A DNA stretch of 64,000 bases from Rhodoferax sp. OV413. GTDB lineage: Bacteria; Pseudomonadota; Gammaproteobacteria; Burkholderiales; Burkholderiaceae_C. The translations under genes were made by a program, and so were the position numbers. The stretch is taken from NCBI RefSeq assembly GCF_900104385.1, contig NZ_FNJA01000001.1, positions 1,338,386-1,402,385 on the forward strand. Direction: 5' to 3'. The notes under the pieces were generated by a model. The model was not told where the DNA came from. It saw only the letters and a list, made by a program, of their open reading frames with translations, and ran no database searches. Each line of letters opens with the position of its first letter. Position 1 is the first letter of the stretch. Positions 37,940 through 47,462 of this stretch are shown here, piece after piece.

Positions 37940-39139
37940 TTACGCCACCTGAATCCGGCGGTAAATCAGTCCGCGAGACACCCGCAGTTTTTTAGCCGCT
38001 GCAGATACATTGCCACCACACTCTTTGAGCGTTCTGGCAATCAAATCCACATCGGCATCACGCAGGCTTGCCGGCTCCACTGGTGCTACCGAAGGCGGCA
38101 CCGACGTGTCCTCCGGCGCGCTCACTGCTGGCAGCACAACATCCGTACGGGTGTACTCTGCCCGCGCGACTGGTGCAGAGTTCCCGACAGCAAACACTTG
38201 CGGGCGTCCGTCACGCGCCTGTAGTTCGCAACGGACATGCACCTGCAGCCCATTGGGCAGACGCAACAAGGAATGGCTGGAACCACGGACGGAGGCCAGT
38301 TCCGCAAAGCTGCTTTGCAAAATCTCGTCCACTTTGCTGTGCCCGGTCTGTTCGCCCTCTGGTCGCATACCCAAGAGCCTGGAGGCAGCAGCATTGCGCC
38401 AGACGATGTGCCCCTGCATGTCCACGCCCATCAGACCGGCCAAGGGGGTATCCAGCATGGCAGGGGAAATCTGGAAGCGCACGATCAGGTGCTCATTGGA
38501 CTGCGACACCAGCAGACGGTTTTCGATCGAAGACGCGTAAAGACCCACTACCGATGCCACATCAAAATTAAAGGCAATTCCTTCGCTAGAGATGTCCAGC
38601 ACACCGGCCAGATTGCCATGGATGTCACGTATCGGAGCTGCCGCACAATGCATAAAGTTGACACTCTCGGAGAAGTGCTCTGCACCCTGTACACACGCCT
38701 GCTTGCCGGTCCGCGCAACAATACCGGGCGCAGTAGTGCCGACGGCCTCTTCTGCGAAATTGACACCGATGCGATGAGCCACCGGCGTGATCTTTTCATG
38801 TACACGCCGGGAACAGGTCGCCCCGATCAGCACGCCGCTGGGGTCGGCCAACATGGCACCACAGTTCGTAGCCCCCAACACTGCGTCCAGCTCGCTGGCT
38901 TCTGCCAGCCAGGCATCGCGCAGCAGGCGGTTCTTTTGCAGCGCCAGCTGCGACCGGCTGGCGGAGACTGGTTGAAACTCCAGCTGCGCGCGCGGGTCCT
39001 GTTTTTGCCGCAGACATCGGGCCCAGGACTGGAACACGGCATCACTAACTATGCCCGAGGGCAACTCACCCTCTTCAAAATAGCGCTGACGCGCCAGTGC
39101 AATCCGATCCGCCTGGGTGGAAAAGAAGAGGGATTGCAT
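37940..39139 (-). CDS. Fis-type regulator (AcoR-like) lacking the sigma-54 AAA+ domain
   Basis: A 399-residue protein with an AcoR-like N-terminus (SWARCL..., GVNFAEEAVGTTAPG, VNFMHCAAAPIRD), which is a GAF domain at about 70-230. A PAS-like part follows (LAGLMGVDMQGHIVWRNAAASRLLG), and then a C-terminal Fis helix-turn-helix (GGNVSAAAKKLRVSRGLIYRRIQ). The central sigma-54 ATPase, with its Walker and GAFTGA motifs, is absent; a short Pro/Ala linker takes its place. The frame is intact, so this is an architecture and not a frameshift. It probably senses an aromatic or aldehyde ligand and acts at sigma-70 promoters, with the downstream GMC-ALDH-SphA genes as likely targets. Confidence 0.8.
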   Translation of the reverse strand: MQSLFFSTQADRIALARQRYFEEGELPSGIVSDAVFQSWARCLRQKQDPRAQLEFQPVSASRSQLALQKNRLLRDAWLAEASELDAVLGATNCGAMLADPSGVLIGATCSRRVHEKITPVAHRIGVNFAEEAVGTTAPGIVARTGKQACVQGAEHFSESVNFMHCAAAPIRDIHGNLAGVLDISSEGIAFNFDVASVVGLYASSIENRLLVSQSNEHLIVRFQISPAMLDTPLAGLMGVDMQGHIVWRNAAASRLLGMRPEGEQTGHSKVDEILQSSFAELASVRGSSHSLLRLPNGLQVHVRCELQARDGRPQVFAVGNSAPVARAEYTRTDVVLPAVSAPEDTSVPPSVAPVEPASLRDADVDLIARTLKECGGNVSAAAKKLRVSRGLIYRRIQVA

Positions 39140-39178
39140 GGCTGATCCTTCAAGAAGAGGCAGATGCTAAGCCAATTG

Positions 39179-39823
39179 CTAGGCGTCGGGTTGCGCCATG
39201 GGTGCTGCCCGCTGGAAGGCCTCCAGGGCGTTGCAGGTCGCATCCACCTCCATGATCAGCGGCCAGCGTCCCAAATCCACCTTGAAGCGGCGCGCGCTCT
39301 CAATTTGTGGGATCAGGTAGGCATCTGCAATTGTTGGGGTACCGCCAAAGCTGTAACCTGCACGCTGGGTACCTGCCGCCAGTAGGGCTTCATACGCATC
39401 AAAGCCATCGCTGATCCAGGTGCCACACCAGTGGTTGATGGCTGCATCGTCTGCACCAAAACTGGTGCGCAGTGTGTCCAGAATGCGCTTGTTGTTAACC
39501 GGGTGGATGTCGCAGCCCACCACCGCTGCCAACGCCCGCACACGGGCCCTGTCGTACCGATCGGTGGGCAGCAGCGCAGGCGTGGGGTAGCGCTCTTCCA
39601 GCCACTCGATGATGGCCACGGACTGTGTCAGCACCTGGTCTGCATCTACCAGCGCGGGCACCAGACCCTGCGGATTCAGGCTTTTGAAGGCCGCTCCCTG
39701 GTGTTCGTTCTTGCGCAAATCCACCGCCACGTAGTCGTAGTCCAGGCCCTTGAGGTTGAGCGCAATGCGCAGCCGGTGCGAGGTGCCGCTACGGAAAAAG
39801 TTATAGAGTTTCATGTTCATCAA
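39179..39823 (-). CDS. nagL: Maleylpyruvate isomerase (glutathione S-transferase zeta class)
   Basis: Isomerises maleylpyruvate to fumarylpyruvate in the gentisate pathway using glutathione. The 214-residue protein has the zeta-class active-site signature FFRSGTSHRLRIALNLKG and the substrate loop NPQGLVPALV. Maleylacetoacetate isomerase is the close alternative, but the gentisate dioxygenase and fumarylpyruvate hydrolase upstream favour maleylpyruvate. It overlaps the Bug protein gene by four bases. Confidence 0.88.
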   Translation of the reverse strand: MMNMKLYNFFRSGTSHRLRIALNLKGLDYDYVAVDLRKNEHQGAAFKSLNPQGLVPALVDADQVLTQSVAIIEWLEERYPTPALLPTDRYDRARVRALAAVVGCDIHPVNNKRILDTLRTSFGADDAAINHWCGTWISDGFDAYEALLAAGTQRAGYSFGGTPTIADAYLIPQIESARRFKVDLGRWPLIMEVDATCNALEAFQRAAPMAQPDA

Positions 39824-40821
39824 TCCAGAGAGATTTTGGCGCGTTTGACGATTTCACTGAACATGCGCGAATCGCGTTCCATGGCCTTGGTGAGTTCGCC
39901 GGGCGCACCGACGAAAGGTTCGAAGCCGAAGGTGGCCAGGCGTTCCTTGACCTCAGCGGTTGCCATCACCTTGCCCACGTCGGCATTCATCTTGTCGATG
40001 GCCGCCTTGGGGGTGCCGGTGGGGGCGAACAGGCCGACCCAAGTCTTCACCTCGAACCCGGCCGGGCCGCCTGCCTCGCTGACCGTCGGCACATCGGCGT
40101 AGCCCGGCAGCCGCTTTGGTGCGGCAAACGCCAGAAACTTGACCTTCTTCGCTTGGTACATCGGCCCGGCGGTCGCTGCCGTACCGAACGCCCACTTGAT
40201 ATCACCGGTCGCGACAGAGGTGTAGACATTGCCCATGTCCTTGAATGGGACGTGCACCATCTTCGTGTCTGTCGCCGCCTCCAGCATGGCTGCACCGACG
40301 TGGGCAACACTGCCGATGCCCCATGAGCCGTAGGTGATGTCGCCGGGCGCGGCCTTGGCCGCCTTGATCAGGTCGCCCATATCCTTCCACGGCGAATTGG
40401 CGGCCACAACTACGAAGAAGTTGGTGAAGTAGACCGGTGCAACCGGCTCGAAGTCCTTCACCGGGTCATAGGGCAACTGCTTGAACAGGTGCGGTGCCAG
40501 GGCCATGTGCGTGTTGTCCACCTGCAGCACGGTATAGCCGTCTGGTGTGGCCCGTTTGGCGTCTGCTATCGCGATGAAGCCATTGGCACCGGGCTTGTTG
40601 TCGATCACAAGTTGCTGGCCCCAGCTGCGCGACAACCGGTCGCTGAGAATGCGCATCACCGCGTCGGGGCCACTGCCGGGCGAGTACGGTGCCACCGACC
40701 GGACCGGCTTGGTGGGGAAGGTCTGCGCCATGGCGCTAGACAGGCACGTGGTGCCCATGAGGAAAGCGGCGCAAAGCGGAATGGCAGAACGAAAAATCTG
40801 TGTACGAACGGTGGTGTGCAT
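39820..40821 (-). CDS. Bug-family tripartite tricarboxylate transporter substrate-binding protein
   Basis: A periplasmic solute-binding protein of 333 residues from ATG 40821 with a signal peptide ending AMAQTFPTKPVR. SVAPYSPGSGPDAVMRILSDRL and VIDNKPGANGFIAIADAKRA are the Bug ligand-binding loops. No TctA/TctB membrane genes are nearby, as is common for Bug proteins, so it must work with a distant permease or act in sensing. Its place between nagI and nagL suggests it binds salicylate, gentisate or a related acid. A frame extending to 41214 overlaps nagI and is rejected. Confidence 0.9.
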   Translation of the reverse strand: MHTTVRTQIFRSAIPLCAAFLMGTTCLSSAMAQTFPTKPVRSVAPYSPGSGPDAVMRILSDRLSRSWGQQLVIDNKPGANGFIAIADAKRATPDGYTVLQVDNTHMALAPHLFKQLPYDPVKDFEPVAPVYFTNFFVVVAANSPWKDMGDLIKAAKAAPGDITYGSWGIGSVAHVGAAMLEAATDTKMVHVPFKDMGNVYTSVATGDIKWAFGTAATAGPMYQAKKVKFLAFAAPKRLPGYADVPTVSEAGGPAGFEVKTWVGLFAPTGTPKAAIDKMNADVGKVMATAEVKERLATFGFEPFVGAPGELTKAMERDSRMFSEIVKRAKISLD

Positions 40822-40921
40822 GGCTGTGTCTCTTTTTGAAGTGGTGACCGAACTCGGCCGGTTGAAAGATGGCTGGGGTTGGGTTGGATATTCGATGGAT
40901 GTGCGCGTTGCAGGTCGCTTT

Positions 40922-42046
40922 TCAGCCGGTAACTTCGGCCCGATGCGCATGCAGCGCCTCGAAGATGGGCGCGTCACCGAAGCGGAACAGGTCCAGCGCG
41001 CCATCGTTGGATGCATGTGCCGAGAACCGTTGCCACGAGGGCACGACGAACAGGTCGCCACGTTCCACCTGCCAGGTGCGCTCACCCACCGTGACGCTGC
41101 CGCCACCATCGAACACCTGGAACACGGACGAGCCCACTTCGCGCTGCACCCGCGTCGCAGCGCCCGCACGCACGCGGTGCATCTCGGTGCGCATGGTCGG
41201 CAGCACATCGCCACCGGTGGTCGGATTCGTGAAACGCACGGCCGCGTGGCCGGGGCTCAGCGTGCCGGCCTGGCCCTCAGCCTCCAGCGCAAGCTGGTCG
41301 GCCAGCGCACGGTCGGTATCGACCCAGCGGTAGGCCAGGAGTGGCGTAGAGGGCTGGGCTGTCGTGGCCGAGACCGGACGCAGCCCGGGGTGGCCCCAAA
41401 GCCGCTCGGAGAACGAACGCTCGGCCGTAGTGCGCTCGGCCGGTGAGATCTTCTCGCGGCCCACCTCGAAGAACTGGCTCTCCGTGTAGTACGAGAACGG
41501 GATGTCCAGGCCATCGATCCAGGCCATCGGCTCGGTGGCGGCATTGTGGTGGGCGTGCCAATTCCAACCGGCCTGCGGAAGGAAGTCGCCGCGCGACATG
41601 CGCACGGCGTCGCCATTGACCACCGTCCACACACCTTCGCCCTCCACCACGAAGCGGAAAGCATGCTGCGTGTGGCGATGCTCCGGCGCATCTTCCCCCG
41701 GCATCAGGTACTGGATGGCGGCCCACAGCGTGGGCGTGGCGAAGGGCCTGCCGCCCAGGGCCGGGTTGGCCAGCGCGATGGCGCGGCGCTCGCCGCCACG
41801 GCCCACGGGCACGATTTCGCCGGCCTGCGCTGCCAGGGCCTTCAGCCGATCCCAGCGCCACAAGTGCGGCACGGCCTTGGACTTCGGGTGCCGGGGCATC
41901 AGGTCTCCGATCTCGGTCCACAGCGGCACGAGCAGCTCCTGTTCGAAGCCGCGGTACAACTGCTCCAATGCGGGTGTCGGGTCGGGTTGACCGTGGCCCG
42001 CAACGGCATGCAGTCGCACGGGGGAAGGTGTCAGGTCGGTGGTCAT
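40922..42046 (-). CDS. nagI: Gentisate 1,2-dioxygenase
   Basis: A ring-cleaving iron enzyme turning gentisate to maleylpyruvate. The 374-residue bicupin has the metal site in EHRHTQHAFRFVVEGEG followed by WNWHAHHN, and a second cupin near the C-terminus (GSSVFQVFDGGGSVTVGE). It lies 33 bases before nagK in the same orientation. Confidence 0.95.
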   Translation of the reverse strand: MTTDLTPSPVRLHAVAGHGQPDPTPALEQLYRGFEQELLVPLWTEIGDLMPRHPKSKAVPHLWRWDRLKALAAQAGEIVPVGRGGERRAIALANPALGGRPFATPTLWAAIQYLMPGEDAPEHRHTQHAFRFVVEGEGVWTVVNGDAVRMSRGDFLPQAGWNWHAHHNAATEPMAWIDGLDIPFSYYTESQFFEVGREKISPAERTTAERSFSERLWGHPGLRPVSATTAQPSTPLLAYRWVDTDRALADQLALEAEGQAGTLSPGHAAVRFTNPTTGGDVLPTMRTEMHRVRAGAATRVQREVGSSVFQVFDGGGSVTVGERTWQVERGDLFVVPSWQRFSAHASNDGALDLFRFGDAPIFEALHAHRAEVTG

Positions 42047-42079
42047 GGTGGGCTTGCCTCCTCTTTGTTCAGCGATGTG

Positions 42080-42787
42080 TCACTCGGCCGAGCCGACGTT
42101 CAGTACGATGCTGCCTACGCCTTCGATCTGGCCCTCGATGCGGTCGCCCGCCTGCACGGCGCTCACGCCTTCAGGCGTGCCGGTAAAGATCAGGTCGCCG
42201 GGCAGCAGGTGGTAGAACTTGGACAGGTCGGCGATCAGTTCAGGGATGTTCCAGATCAGCTTGGACAGGTCGGACTTCTGCCGCACCTTGCCGTTCACCG
42301 ACATCGACAAGTCACCCTGGCTCAGCACGGTATGCGGCAGGGGCACGATCTCGGAGACGATGGAGGACTCTTCCACGTCTTTGCCCAGGTCCCAGGGCCG
42401 GCCCTTCTCACGGGCCACCAACTGCAAGTCACGCCGGGTCATGTCCAAACCGCATGCATAGCCGTAAATGAGCTTGGGTGCATCGGCTTCGCTCACGCGA
42501 AAACCCGCAGCGCCGATGGCCAGCACCAGTTCCATCTCGTGGTGATAGTCCTGGGTGCCGGGTGGATAGGCCACTGTGGCACCGGACTCGACCAGGGTCG
42601 AAGGTGCCTTGGTGAAGTAAAACGGCACCTCGACAGACTTGTCCACGGGGCGGCCCATCTCCACCGCGTGAGCGTGGTAGTTGCGGCCGACAAAGAACAG
42701 TCGGTTGATGGGCAGACGCTCGCTGCGGCCGCGCACAGGTAGGGAATAAACGGGAGGCGGGGTCCAGAGGTAGGTGGTCGCGGTCAT
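42080..42787 (-). CDS. nagK: Fumarylpyruvate hydrolase
   Basis: A FAA-hydrolase-family enzyme of 235 residues, splitting fumarylpyruvate to fumarate and pyruvate. Metal-binding acidic residues lie in YHHEMELVLAIG and YGYACGLDMTRRDLQ; FVGRNYHAHAVEMG and TGTPEGVSAVQAGD are further family signatures. The start is ATG 42787. Its place beside gentisate dioxygenase supports this activity rather than fumarylacetoacetate hydrolysis. Confidence 0.92.
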   Translation of the reverse strand: MTATTYLWTPPPVYSLPVRGRSERLPINRLFFVGRNYHAHAVEMGRPVDKSVEVPFYFTKAPSTLVESGATVAYPPGTQDYHHEMELVLAIGAAGFRVSEADAPKLIYGYACGLDMTRRDLQLVAREKGRPWDLGKDVEESSIVSEIVPLPHTVLSQGDLSMSVNGKVRQKSDLSKLIWNIPELIADLSKFYHLLPGDLIFTGTPEGVSAVQAGDRIEGQIEGVGSIVLNVGSAE

Positions 42788-43032
42788 AGGATTTCCTTTT
42801 AGGGTGGGTGGGAGAAAAAAGTAACTAGCGAATGCTGCGCGGCTAGGAGTCATTGCCGAATCGGTACGTAGAGATGGGCGCTACGCCGTGACCGATTTGC
42901 GGTGATCGATCACAAACACGGCCAGCTGAGCCCATGGAAGCGGTTGAAGCGGGCATTGTTCGTACGTTGGTGAACGTCGATTTAGCGCATGGTGTTTGTT
43001 TCATGAAATTTTTATGGATGGGGCCAGCGCTA

Positions 43033-44289
43033 TCAGAACTTGGACATGGGGGTGTTCGAATCGGCCAGGCGCTCGGGATCCACAGGTTTTCGCTGCTCGA
43101 TCAGCCGACGCGCAAATCGCAGGTCGCGTGCGGCGTTGGGTCCAATGGCGGCCTGGATTACATCGTCAGCAAGATAGAACAACACAAAGCTGCCGGACGC
43201 CGGATCGCCGCGCCGCACAACCCGGTGGGTAGGCATGGGCATGCCGTAGATCTGCAGGTTCATACCGTACTGGTCGGACCAGAACCAGGGCAGCGGTTGA
43301 TAGTCCACCGCAAGCCCCAAGGCTGAACGTGCGGCAGCGATACTCTGCTCTTGGGCGTTTTGCCAGGATTCGAGCCGAAGCCGACGCCCGGCCCAGGGGT
43401 TGACGGCCACAGCGACATCGCCTGCGGCCAAGATATCCGGATCGGAGCTCTGGCAGCGCGCATCGACCAGCACACCGCCATCGCAGTCCAGGCCAGCCTC
43501 CCGTGCCAGTTCGTCGTTCGGCACCAGGCCGATGCCCAGCACGATGGCATCACAGGCCAAAGCGCTACCGTCAGCGAGCTCGACGACCGAGCTACCATCG
43601 GCATTCTTCGCAAAACCACTGACACCCGCGCCAAGCAACACCCGCGTCCCTTGGGCACCATGCAGCGCCAACAAGTGTTCCGATATCTCGGCCGGCACCG
43701 TTCTTTCGCACAGGCGGCTCTGGGTTTCGACGACGACTACCTCGGCACCACGTAGGCGTGCAGTTGCGGCGACCTCCAGGCCTATCCAGCCGCCGCCGAT
43801 CACCACCACGCTGTGCCCCGGTGTCAAGACCGGCGACAAGGCTAGCGCATCCTCAATGGTGCGCAAGGTATGCAGCTTCACCTTGTCTGCGCCAGGAAGG
43901 GAAATTCGACGTGCCCGACCACCGGTACACAGGATCAGCTTGTCGTAGGCCAACGCCGTACCGTCGGTCAACACCACCAGCTTGCCTGCCCGGTCGATGC
44001 GGCCGACCTGAGCACCAGGTCTCCAATCAAGGGCCAGTGCATCGAAGGCCTCGGGCTTCATCAGCCGTGTGCTCTCGGGCAATGCCTCACCGGACAGAAC
44101 CGCCTTGGATAGAGGCGGCCGCTCGTGCGGTGGGTGAGACTCGTCGCCGATCAAGACCACACGGCCGGTGAATCCCTCCTTTCGCAGTGTCTGGGCAGCC
44201 CAGCCACCGGCTTGCCCTGCGCCAGCGATCACGATGGTGGAAATCGGGCGCGCAGCGGCTGCGACCTCGGGTCGCTCAGAAGCATTCAT
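43033..44289 (-). CDS. FAD-dependent ferredoxin reductase (BphA4/rubredoxin-reductase type)
   Basis: A 418-residue pyridine nucleotide-disulphide-type reductase from ATG 44289. It has an N-terminal FAD motif (IVIAGAGQAGGWAAQTLR), ERPPLSKAVL, a central NAD motif (VVVIGGGWIGLEVAATARLRGA) and ILAAGDVAVAVNPWAG. Such proteins reduce Rieske ferredoxins of dioxygenases. It follows the ferredoxin gene by 29 bases. This makes a second possible electron source for the salicylate hydroxylase, besides the unrelated NagAa-type reductase at the head of the operon. Confidence 0.88.
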   Translation of the reverse strand: MNASERPEVAAAARPISTIVIAGAGQAGGWAAQTLRKEGFTGRVVLIGDESHPPHERPPLSKAVLSGEALPESTRLMKPEAFDALALDWRPGAQVGRIDRAGKLVVLTDGTALAYDKLILCTGGRARRISLPGADKVKLHTLRTIEDALALSPVLTPGHSVVVIGGGWIGLEVAATARLRGAEVVVVETQSRLCERTVPAEISEHLLALHGAQGTRVLLGAGVSGFAKNADGSSVVELADGSALACDAIVLGIGLVPNDELAREAGLDCDGGVLVDARCQSSDPDILAAGDVAVAVNPWAGRRLRLESWQNAQEQSIAAARSALGLAVDYQPLPWFWSDQYGMNLQIYGMPMPTHRVVRRGDPASGSFVLFYLADDVIQAAIGPNAARDLRFARRLIEQRKPVDPERLADSNTPMSKF

Positions 44290-44318
44290 ATGTGTCTCCT
44301 GGTGAAGTGGGCGATGTG

Positions 44319-44633
44319 TCAGTCGAAGGCCAGCCAAACACGGCCGCCCACAATCTTCACGGGATAGCTGCGCAGCGCTTCGGTCACCGGGGCACAGGTT
44401 GGCTGGCCCGAGCGCACGTCGAATTTGCCCTGGTGCAACGGACATTCGATTTCATGGCCATCCAGGAAACCATCGCACAGCCTTGCGTGGCCGTGCGTGC
44501 AGATGTTGTCGGTGGCAAAGACTTCACCATCCACGCCATACAACGCAATATCGCGGCCCGCAATGGCCAGGCCAATGACGTCGTCCTGCGGCACGTCGTC
44601 CTGGGCGGCCGCGTCAATCCAGTTTGTGGTCAT
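44319..44633 (-). CDS. nagAb: Rieske-type [2Fe-2S] ferredoxin of salicylate 5-hydroxylase
   Basis: A 104-residue ferredoxin carrying the Rieske ligands in CTHGHARLCDG and CPLHQGKFDV, with family segment VDGEVFATDNICTHG. It shuttles electrons from a reductase to the NagGH oxygenase. It lies nine bases after nagH. Confidence 0.93.
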   Translation of the reverse strand: MTTNWIDAAAQDDVPQDDVIGLAIAGRDIALYGVDGEVFATDNICTHGHARLCDGFLDGHEIECPLHQGKFDVRSGQPTCAPVTEALRSYPVKIVGGRVWLAFD

Positions 44634-44642
44634 AGCGGCTCC

Positions 44643-45122
44643 TTAGATGGGGTAGATCAGCGAGTTGGGGATCATCTCGCTGTCGTAGATGACCAGACGA
44701 GAGGCAAACTTCAGGCCCTGCGGCGTGGAGACCACAACATCCAGCGTGCGACCGACATTGAACACGGTCGATTCCTTGGACAGGCGGGTGCGGAACACCG
44801 CGTAGTTGGCTTCGCAGTGGATGCGACCGTCTGCGTCCACCTTGCGCACGACCGGAGAACCAACTACATGGCGTTGGTAATAGGGGTCGTGAAACAGCGT
44901 CTCCCGGATGCCATAGACACGGTCCTTGAGCATTCCTTTGCTGTCGAAGGCCAGCGTCGACAACGGGAACCCACGGTCGTAGTTTTCACGTGGCTGCAGT
45001 TTGTACACGCAGTCTTCAATGAAGAACTCGGGCCAGGCATCCCAGTCGGCTGCGTCCAAGGCCGAGGCGTATTGGCCGTATAGCTGGGTCAATTCGAAGT
45101 AGTTCTGTAAGTCCATCATCAT
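44643..45122 (-). CDS. nagH: Salicylate 5-hydroxylase small subunit
   Basis: The 159-residue beta subunit of a Rieske oxygenase (SnoaL fold), with [34 protein letters not shown] as its N-terminal part. It overlaps the nagG stop by four bases. The name rests on the operon order oxygenase large-small-ferredoxin beside gentisate genes, which matches the nag cluster of naphthalene degraders. Confidence 0.87.
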   Translation of the reverse strand: MMMDLQNYFELTQLYGQYASALDAADWDAWPEFFIEDCVYKLQPRENYDRGFPLSTLAFDSKGMLKDRVYGIRETLFHDPYYQRHVVGSPVVRKVDADGRIHCEANYAVFRTRLSKESTVFNVGRTLDVVVSTPQGLKFASRLVIYDSEMIPNSLIYPI

Positions 45123-46378
45123 GCCTCCATCACTTTGCGCCAGTACTCGTACATGCCACGGATTAGCGTCTCAGTGACCATGTGGTCCGCATCGCCCACC
45201 TCACGCCCCCCAAGCTCGACGAGCGTGCGGTGCGAGGGCTTGGTCTCGAAGCCTTCCTGCGACCATTCGATGACCTCGCCGTCATCTGCCGATACAAACC
45301 CTGCCGGGCCGAACAGGTTGGCCTGGCGCAGGCGGCGCTGCGTCATCTCCTCGCTGTCGTCCTCGAAGCCGAAGTGCGTCCAAACGAAGTTGAAGGCACC
45401 ATGGCCATCGGGCTGGATATGGCGTGTAGACACGCTGTTGACCTGCTGTTGAAAGATGACACTCGGGAAGACCGTCATCATCACAGCGGTCGGCCCACCC
45501 CACCAAGGCTCTTGCACGATGTCCAGGAAGCGCGGATCGTTCAGCTCCATGTTGGCCTTGAAACTCGAAACCTGCGTCACGTCGGAGGCCTTGCCGGCAG
45601 CACCCCGCGTGGACACCATGGCGGCATGGCGGTGGTGCGCATCCATCAGCAGCTGCGACTTGTTGTCGGCGCGCCAGAGCCCGAAGGTGACGAACCAGGT
45701 GTGCAGCAGCCCTGGGTGGTAGGGGTCCTTGATGTTCTCCTGCATCAGCTTCCAGTTGCCCGGAATGCGCTGGCGGTTGTAGCCTAGGATCTTCAGCTTG
45801 CGGCCATCAAACAACCGGTCGAAGTAGCCGGTTATCACCGGGCCGAGGAAGTCCTCCAGCGGCTCCACGCCGTGGTCGAACGAGGCGAAAACCACGCCGC
45901 CGCGCGTGGCGACCTTGAGCTTGGTCAAGTTATGGTCAGATGGCTTGAAGTCCGCCGGCATACCTCCATTGACCTTGCCGTCCTGCTTGACACCGCGGCG
46001 AAACGGCACGCCCTGCAGATCGCCCGACAGCGTGTAGTTCCACTGGTGGTAAGGGCAGGTCAGGCTCTCGCGGTTGCCATGTCGTTCGCGGCAGAAAGCC
46101 ATACCGCGGTGTGCGCAGACGTTCTCAACCACATGGATGGAGCCATCTTTTTCACGCACCAGCAGTACCGAGCGCTCGCCTATGACGGTGCGCTTGAAGT
46201 CGCCCGCATTCGGGACCTCCGCTTCCAGGCCAACGTAGCACCAGTGGTTTTTGTAGAACAGCCGATCCAGCTCCTTCTTGTATAAATCCTCTTGGGTATA
46301 GGCCCAGAACGGCACACGGCTGTTTCCCTCTTCCGGCCACGTGGGGCCTTCGGGGAACACGGTGTTGGTTTCACTCAT
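45119..46378 (-). CDS. nagG: Salicylate 5-hydroxylase large subunit
   Basis: A Rieske non-heme iron oxygenase alpha subunit of 419 residues from ATG 46378. Rieske ligands are in CAHRGMAFC and CPYHQWNY, and the mononuclear iron site is in [15 protein letters not shown]. It hydroxylates salicylate at C5 to gentisate, the substrate of NagI encoded downstream. An extension to 46462 overlaps nagAa and is rejected. A related substrate such as an anthranilate or substituted benzoate cannot be excluded. Confidence 0.86.
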   Translation of the reverse strand: MSETNTVFPEGPTWPEEGNSRVPFWAYTQEDLYKKELDRLFYKNHWCYVGLEAEVPNAGDFKRTVIGERSVLLVREKDGSIHVVENVCAHRGMAFCRERHGNRESLTCPYHQWNYTLSGDLQGVPFRRGVKQDGKVNGGMPADFKPSDHNLTKLKVATRGGVVFASFDHGVEPLEDFLGPVITGYFDRLFDGRKLKILGYNRQRIPGNWKLMQENIKDPYHPGLLHTWFVTFGLWRADNKSQLLMDAHHRHAAMVSTRGAAGKASDVTQVSSFKANMELNDPRFLDIVQEPWWGGPTAVMMTVFPSVIFQQQVNSVSTRHIQPDGHGAFNFVWTHFGFEDDSEEMTQRRLRQANLFGPAGFVSADDGEVIEWSQEGFETKPSHRTLVELGGREVGDADHMVTETLIRGMYEYWRKVMEA

Positions 46379-46424
46379 TACTTGTCTCCTTTGGTTTCTT
46401 GGGTTTCGATAAATCTGGTGCGAT

Positions 46425-47411
46425 TCAGACACCGCTGGGATAGAAGGCTTCCGCATGGACATGGCCGGGCTCTATGCCCATGCGGGTCGCGAACAGGTTG
46501 AGGGCATCGACCAAAGCCGGAGGGCCGCACAGGTAAGCCCGCCAGCCCTTCAGGGTTCCAAGGTCCTTTCCAATGGCATCGGTGACCAAGCCGCTGCGTT
46601 GGCCCGTGCGGGCAGCGCCGGTGGCTACTAGGATGTGAACTTTCAGATTCGGATGCGCAGCGGCCAGTGCTTGCATGCGATCGGCGTCGTAAACGTCTTT
46701 TGCACTGCGCACGCCAAAGTACAAGTGAATAGGGTTATGCATGCCAGCAGCCAATGCACCCCGCACGATGGACAGGGCGGGAGCCAGGCCAGTACCCGCA
46801 CAGGCACAGAGCATGGGGCCGGTGTGCTGTGTGCGCAGGTAGCCAGTACCCATTGGGCCGCTGATGCGAAGACTTGCCCCCACCTTCAATTCGTCAAAGA
46901 TGAAGGCTGTCACCCGGCCATCGGGAACGCGGCGAATCTGGAACTCCCATTCACCATCGTCGTGCAAACCGGCCATGGAGTAAGGCCGAATGTGTTCAGG
47001 CGTGAATTCGACCATGGCAAACTGACCTGCGCTGAATTCAATCGGCTTAGCCAATTTCACGCGGATACGTCGGATGTCATGGGTAGCCGCTTCGATGGCA
47101 GTGACTGTGCCCTTCACAATGCGGGCGGTGTGGACCACAACCTCGTCCACCTCGGGCAATTCGATGGTGCAGTCATCCGTGAGCACCGCCTGGCAGGCCA
47201 ACACGTAGTCGGCCTTGCCCGAATGGGGCCTACCCGCCTCGGGGCCGCTATTACGCACCTGGCCAGACAGTACTCGGCAACGGCAAATGCCGCAGCGGCC
47301 CGACATGCAGCTGTAGGAAATCGGATACTGACCCGCCCTGAGTACGTCCAGCAAATTGCTTCCGCGATCTACATTCAAGCGCACGTTGAGGGGTTCTAGA
47401 ACGAGTTCCAT
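46425..47411 (-). CDS. nagAa: NagAa-type ferredoxin reductase ([2Fe-2S] plus FAD/NAD)
   Basis: A 328-residue reductase with an N-terminal plant-type [2Fe-2S] domain ([16 protein letters not shown] and LACQAVL), an FAD part (IRPYSMAGL) and an NAD part ([13 protein letters not shown] and [13 protein letters not shown]). Length and order match the NagAa/NahAa reductases that serve naphthalene and salicylate oxygenases. It is first in the operon, 46 bases before nagG, and diverges from nagR. Confidence 0.91.
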   Translation of the reverse strand: MELVLEPLNVRLNVDRGSNLLDVLRAGQYPISYSCMSGRCGICRCRVLSGQVRNSGPEAGRPHSGKADYVLACQAVLTDDCTIELPEVDEVVVHTARIVKGTVTAIEAATHDIRRIRVKLAKPIEFSAGQFAMVEFTPEHIRPYSMAGLHDDGEWEFQIRRVPDGRVTAFIFDELKVGASLRISGPMGTGYLRTQHTGPMLCACAGTGLAPALSIVRGALAAGMHNPIHLYFGVRSAKDVYDADRMQALAAAHPNLKVHILVATGAARTGQRSGLVTDAIGKDLGTLKGWRAYLCGPPALVDALNLFATRMGIEPGHVHAEAFYPSGV

Positions 47412-47462
47412 GTTTTGAAGGCTGATGCCTTTGTCTCCTGTTTGTAGCGATTCTGGAGACTT

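Noticed and set aside
40822-41214. N-terminal extension of the Bug protein to 41214
   Set aside because: It overlaps gentisate dioxygenase in another frame and places the signal peptide in the middle of the protein.
41546-42742. A 398-codon plus-strand frame opposite gentisate dioxygenase and nagK
   Set aside because: It spans two verified minus-strand genes and has no recognisable domain.
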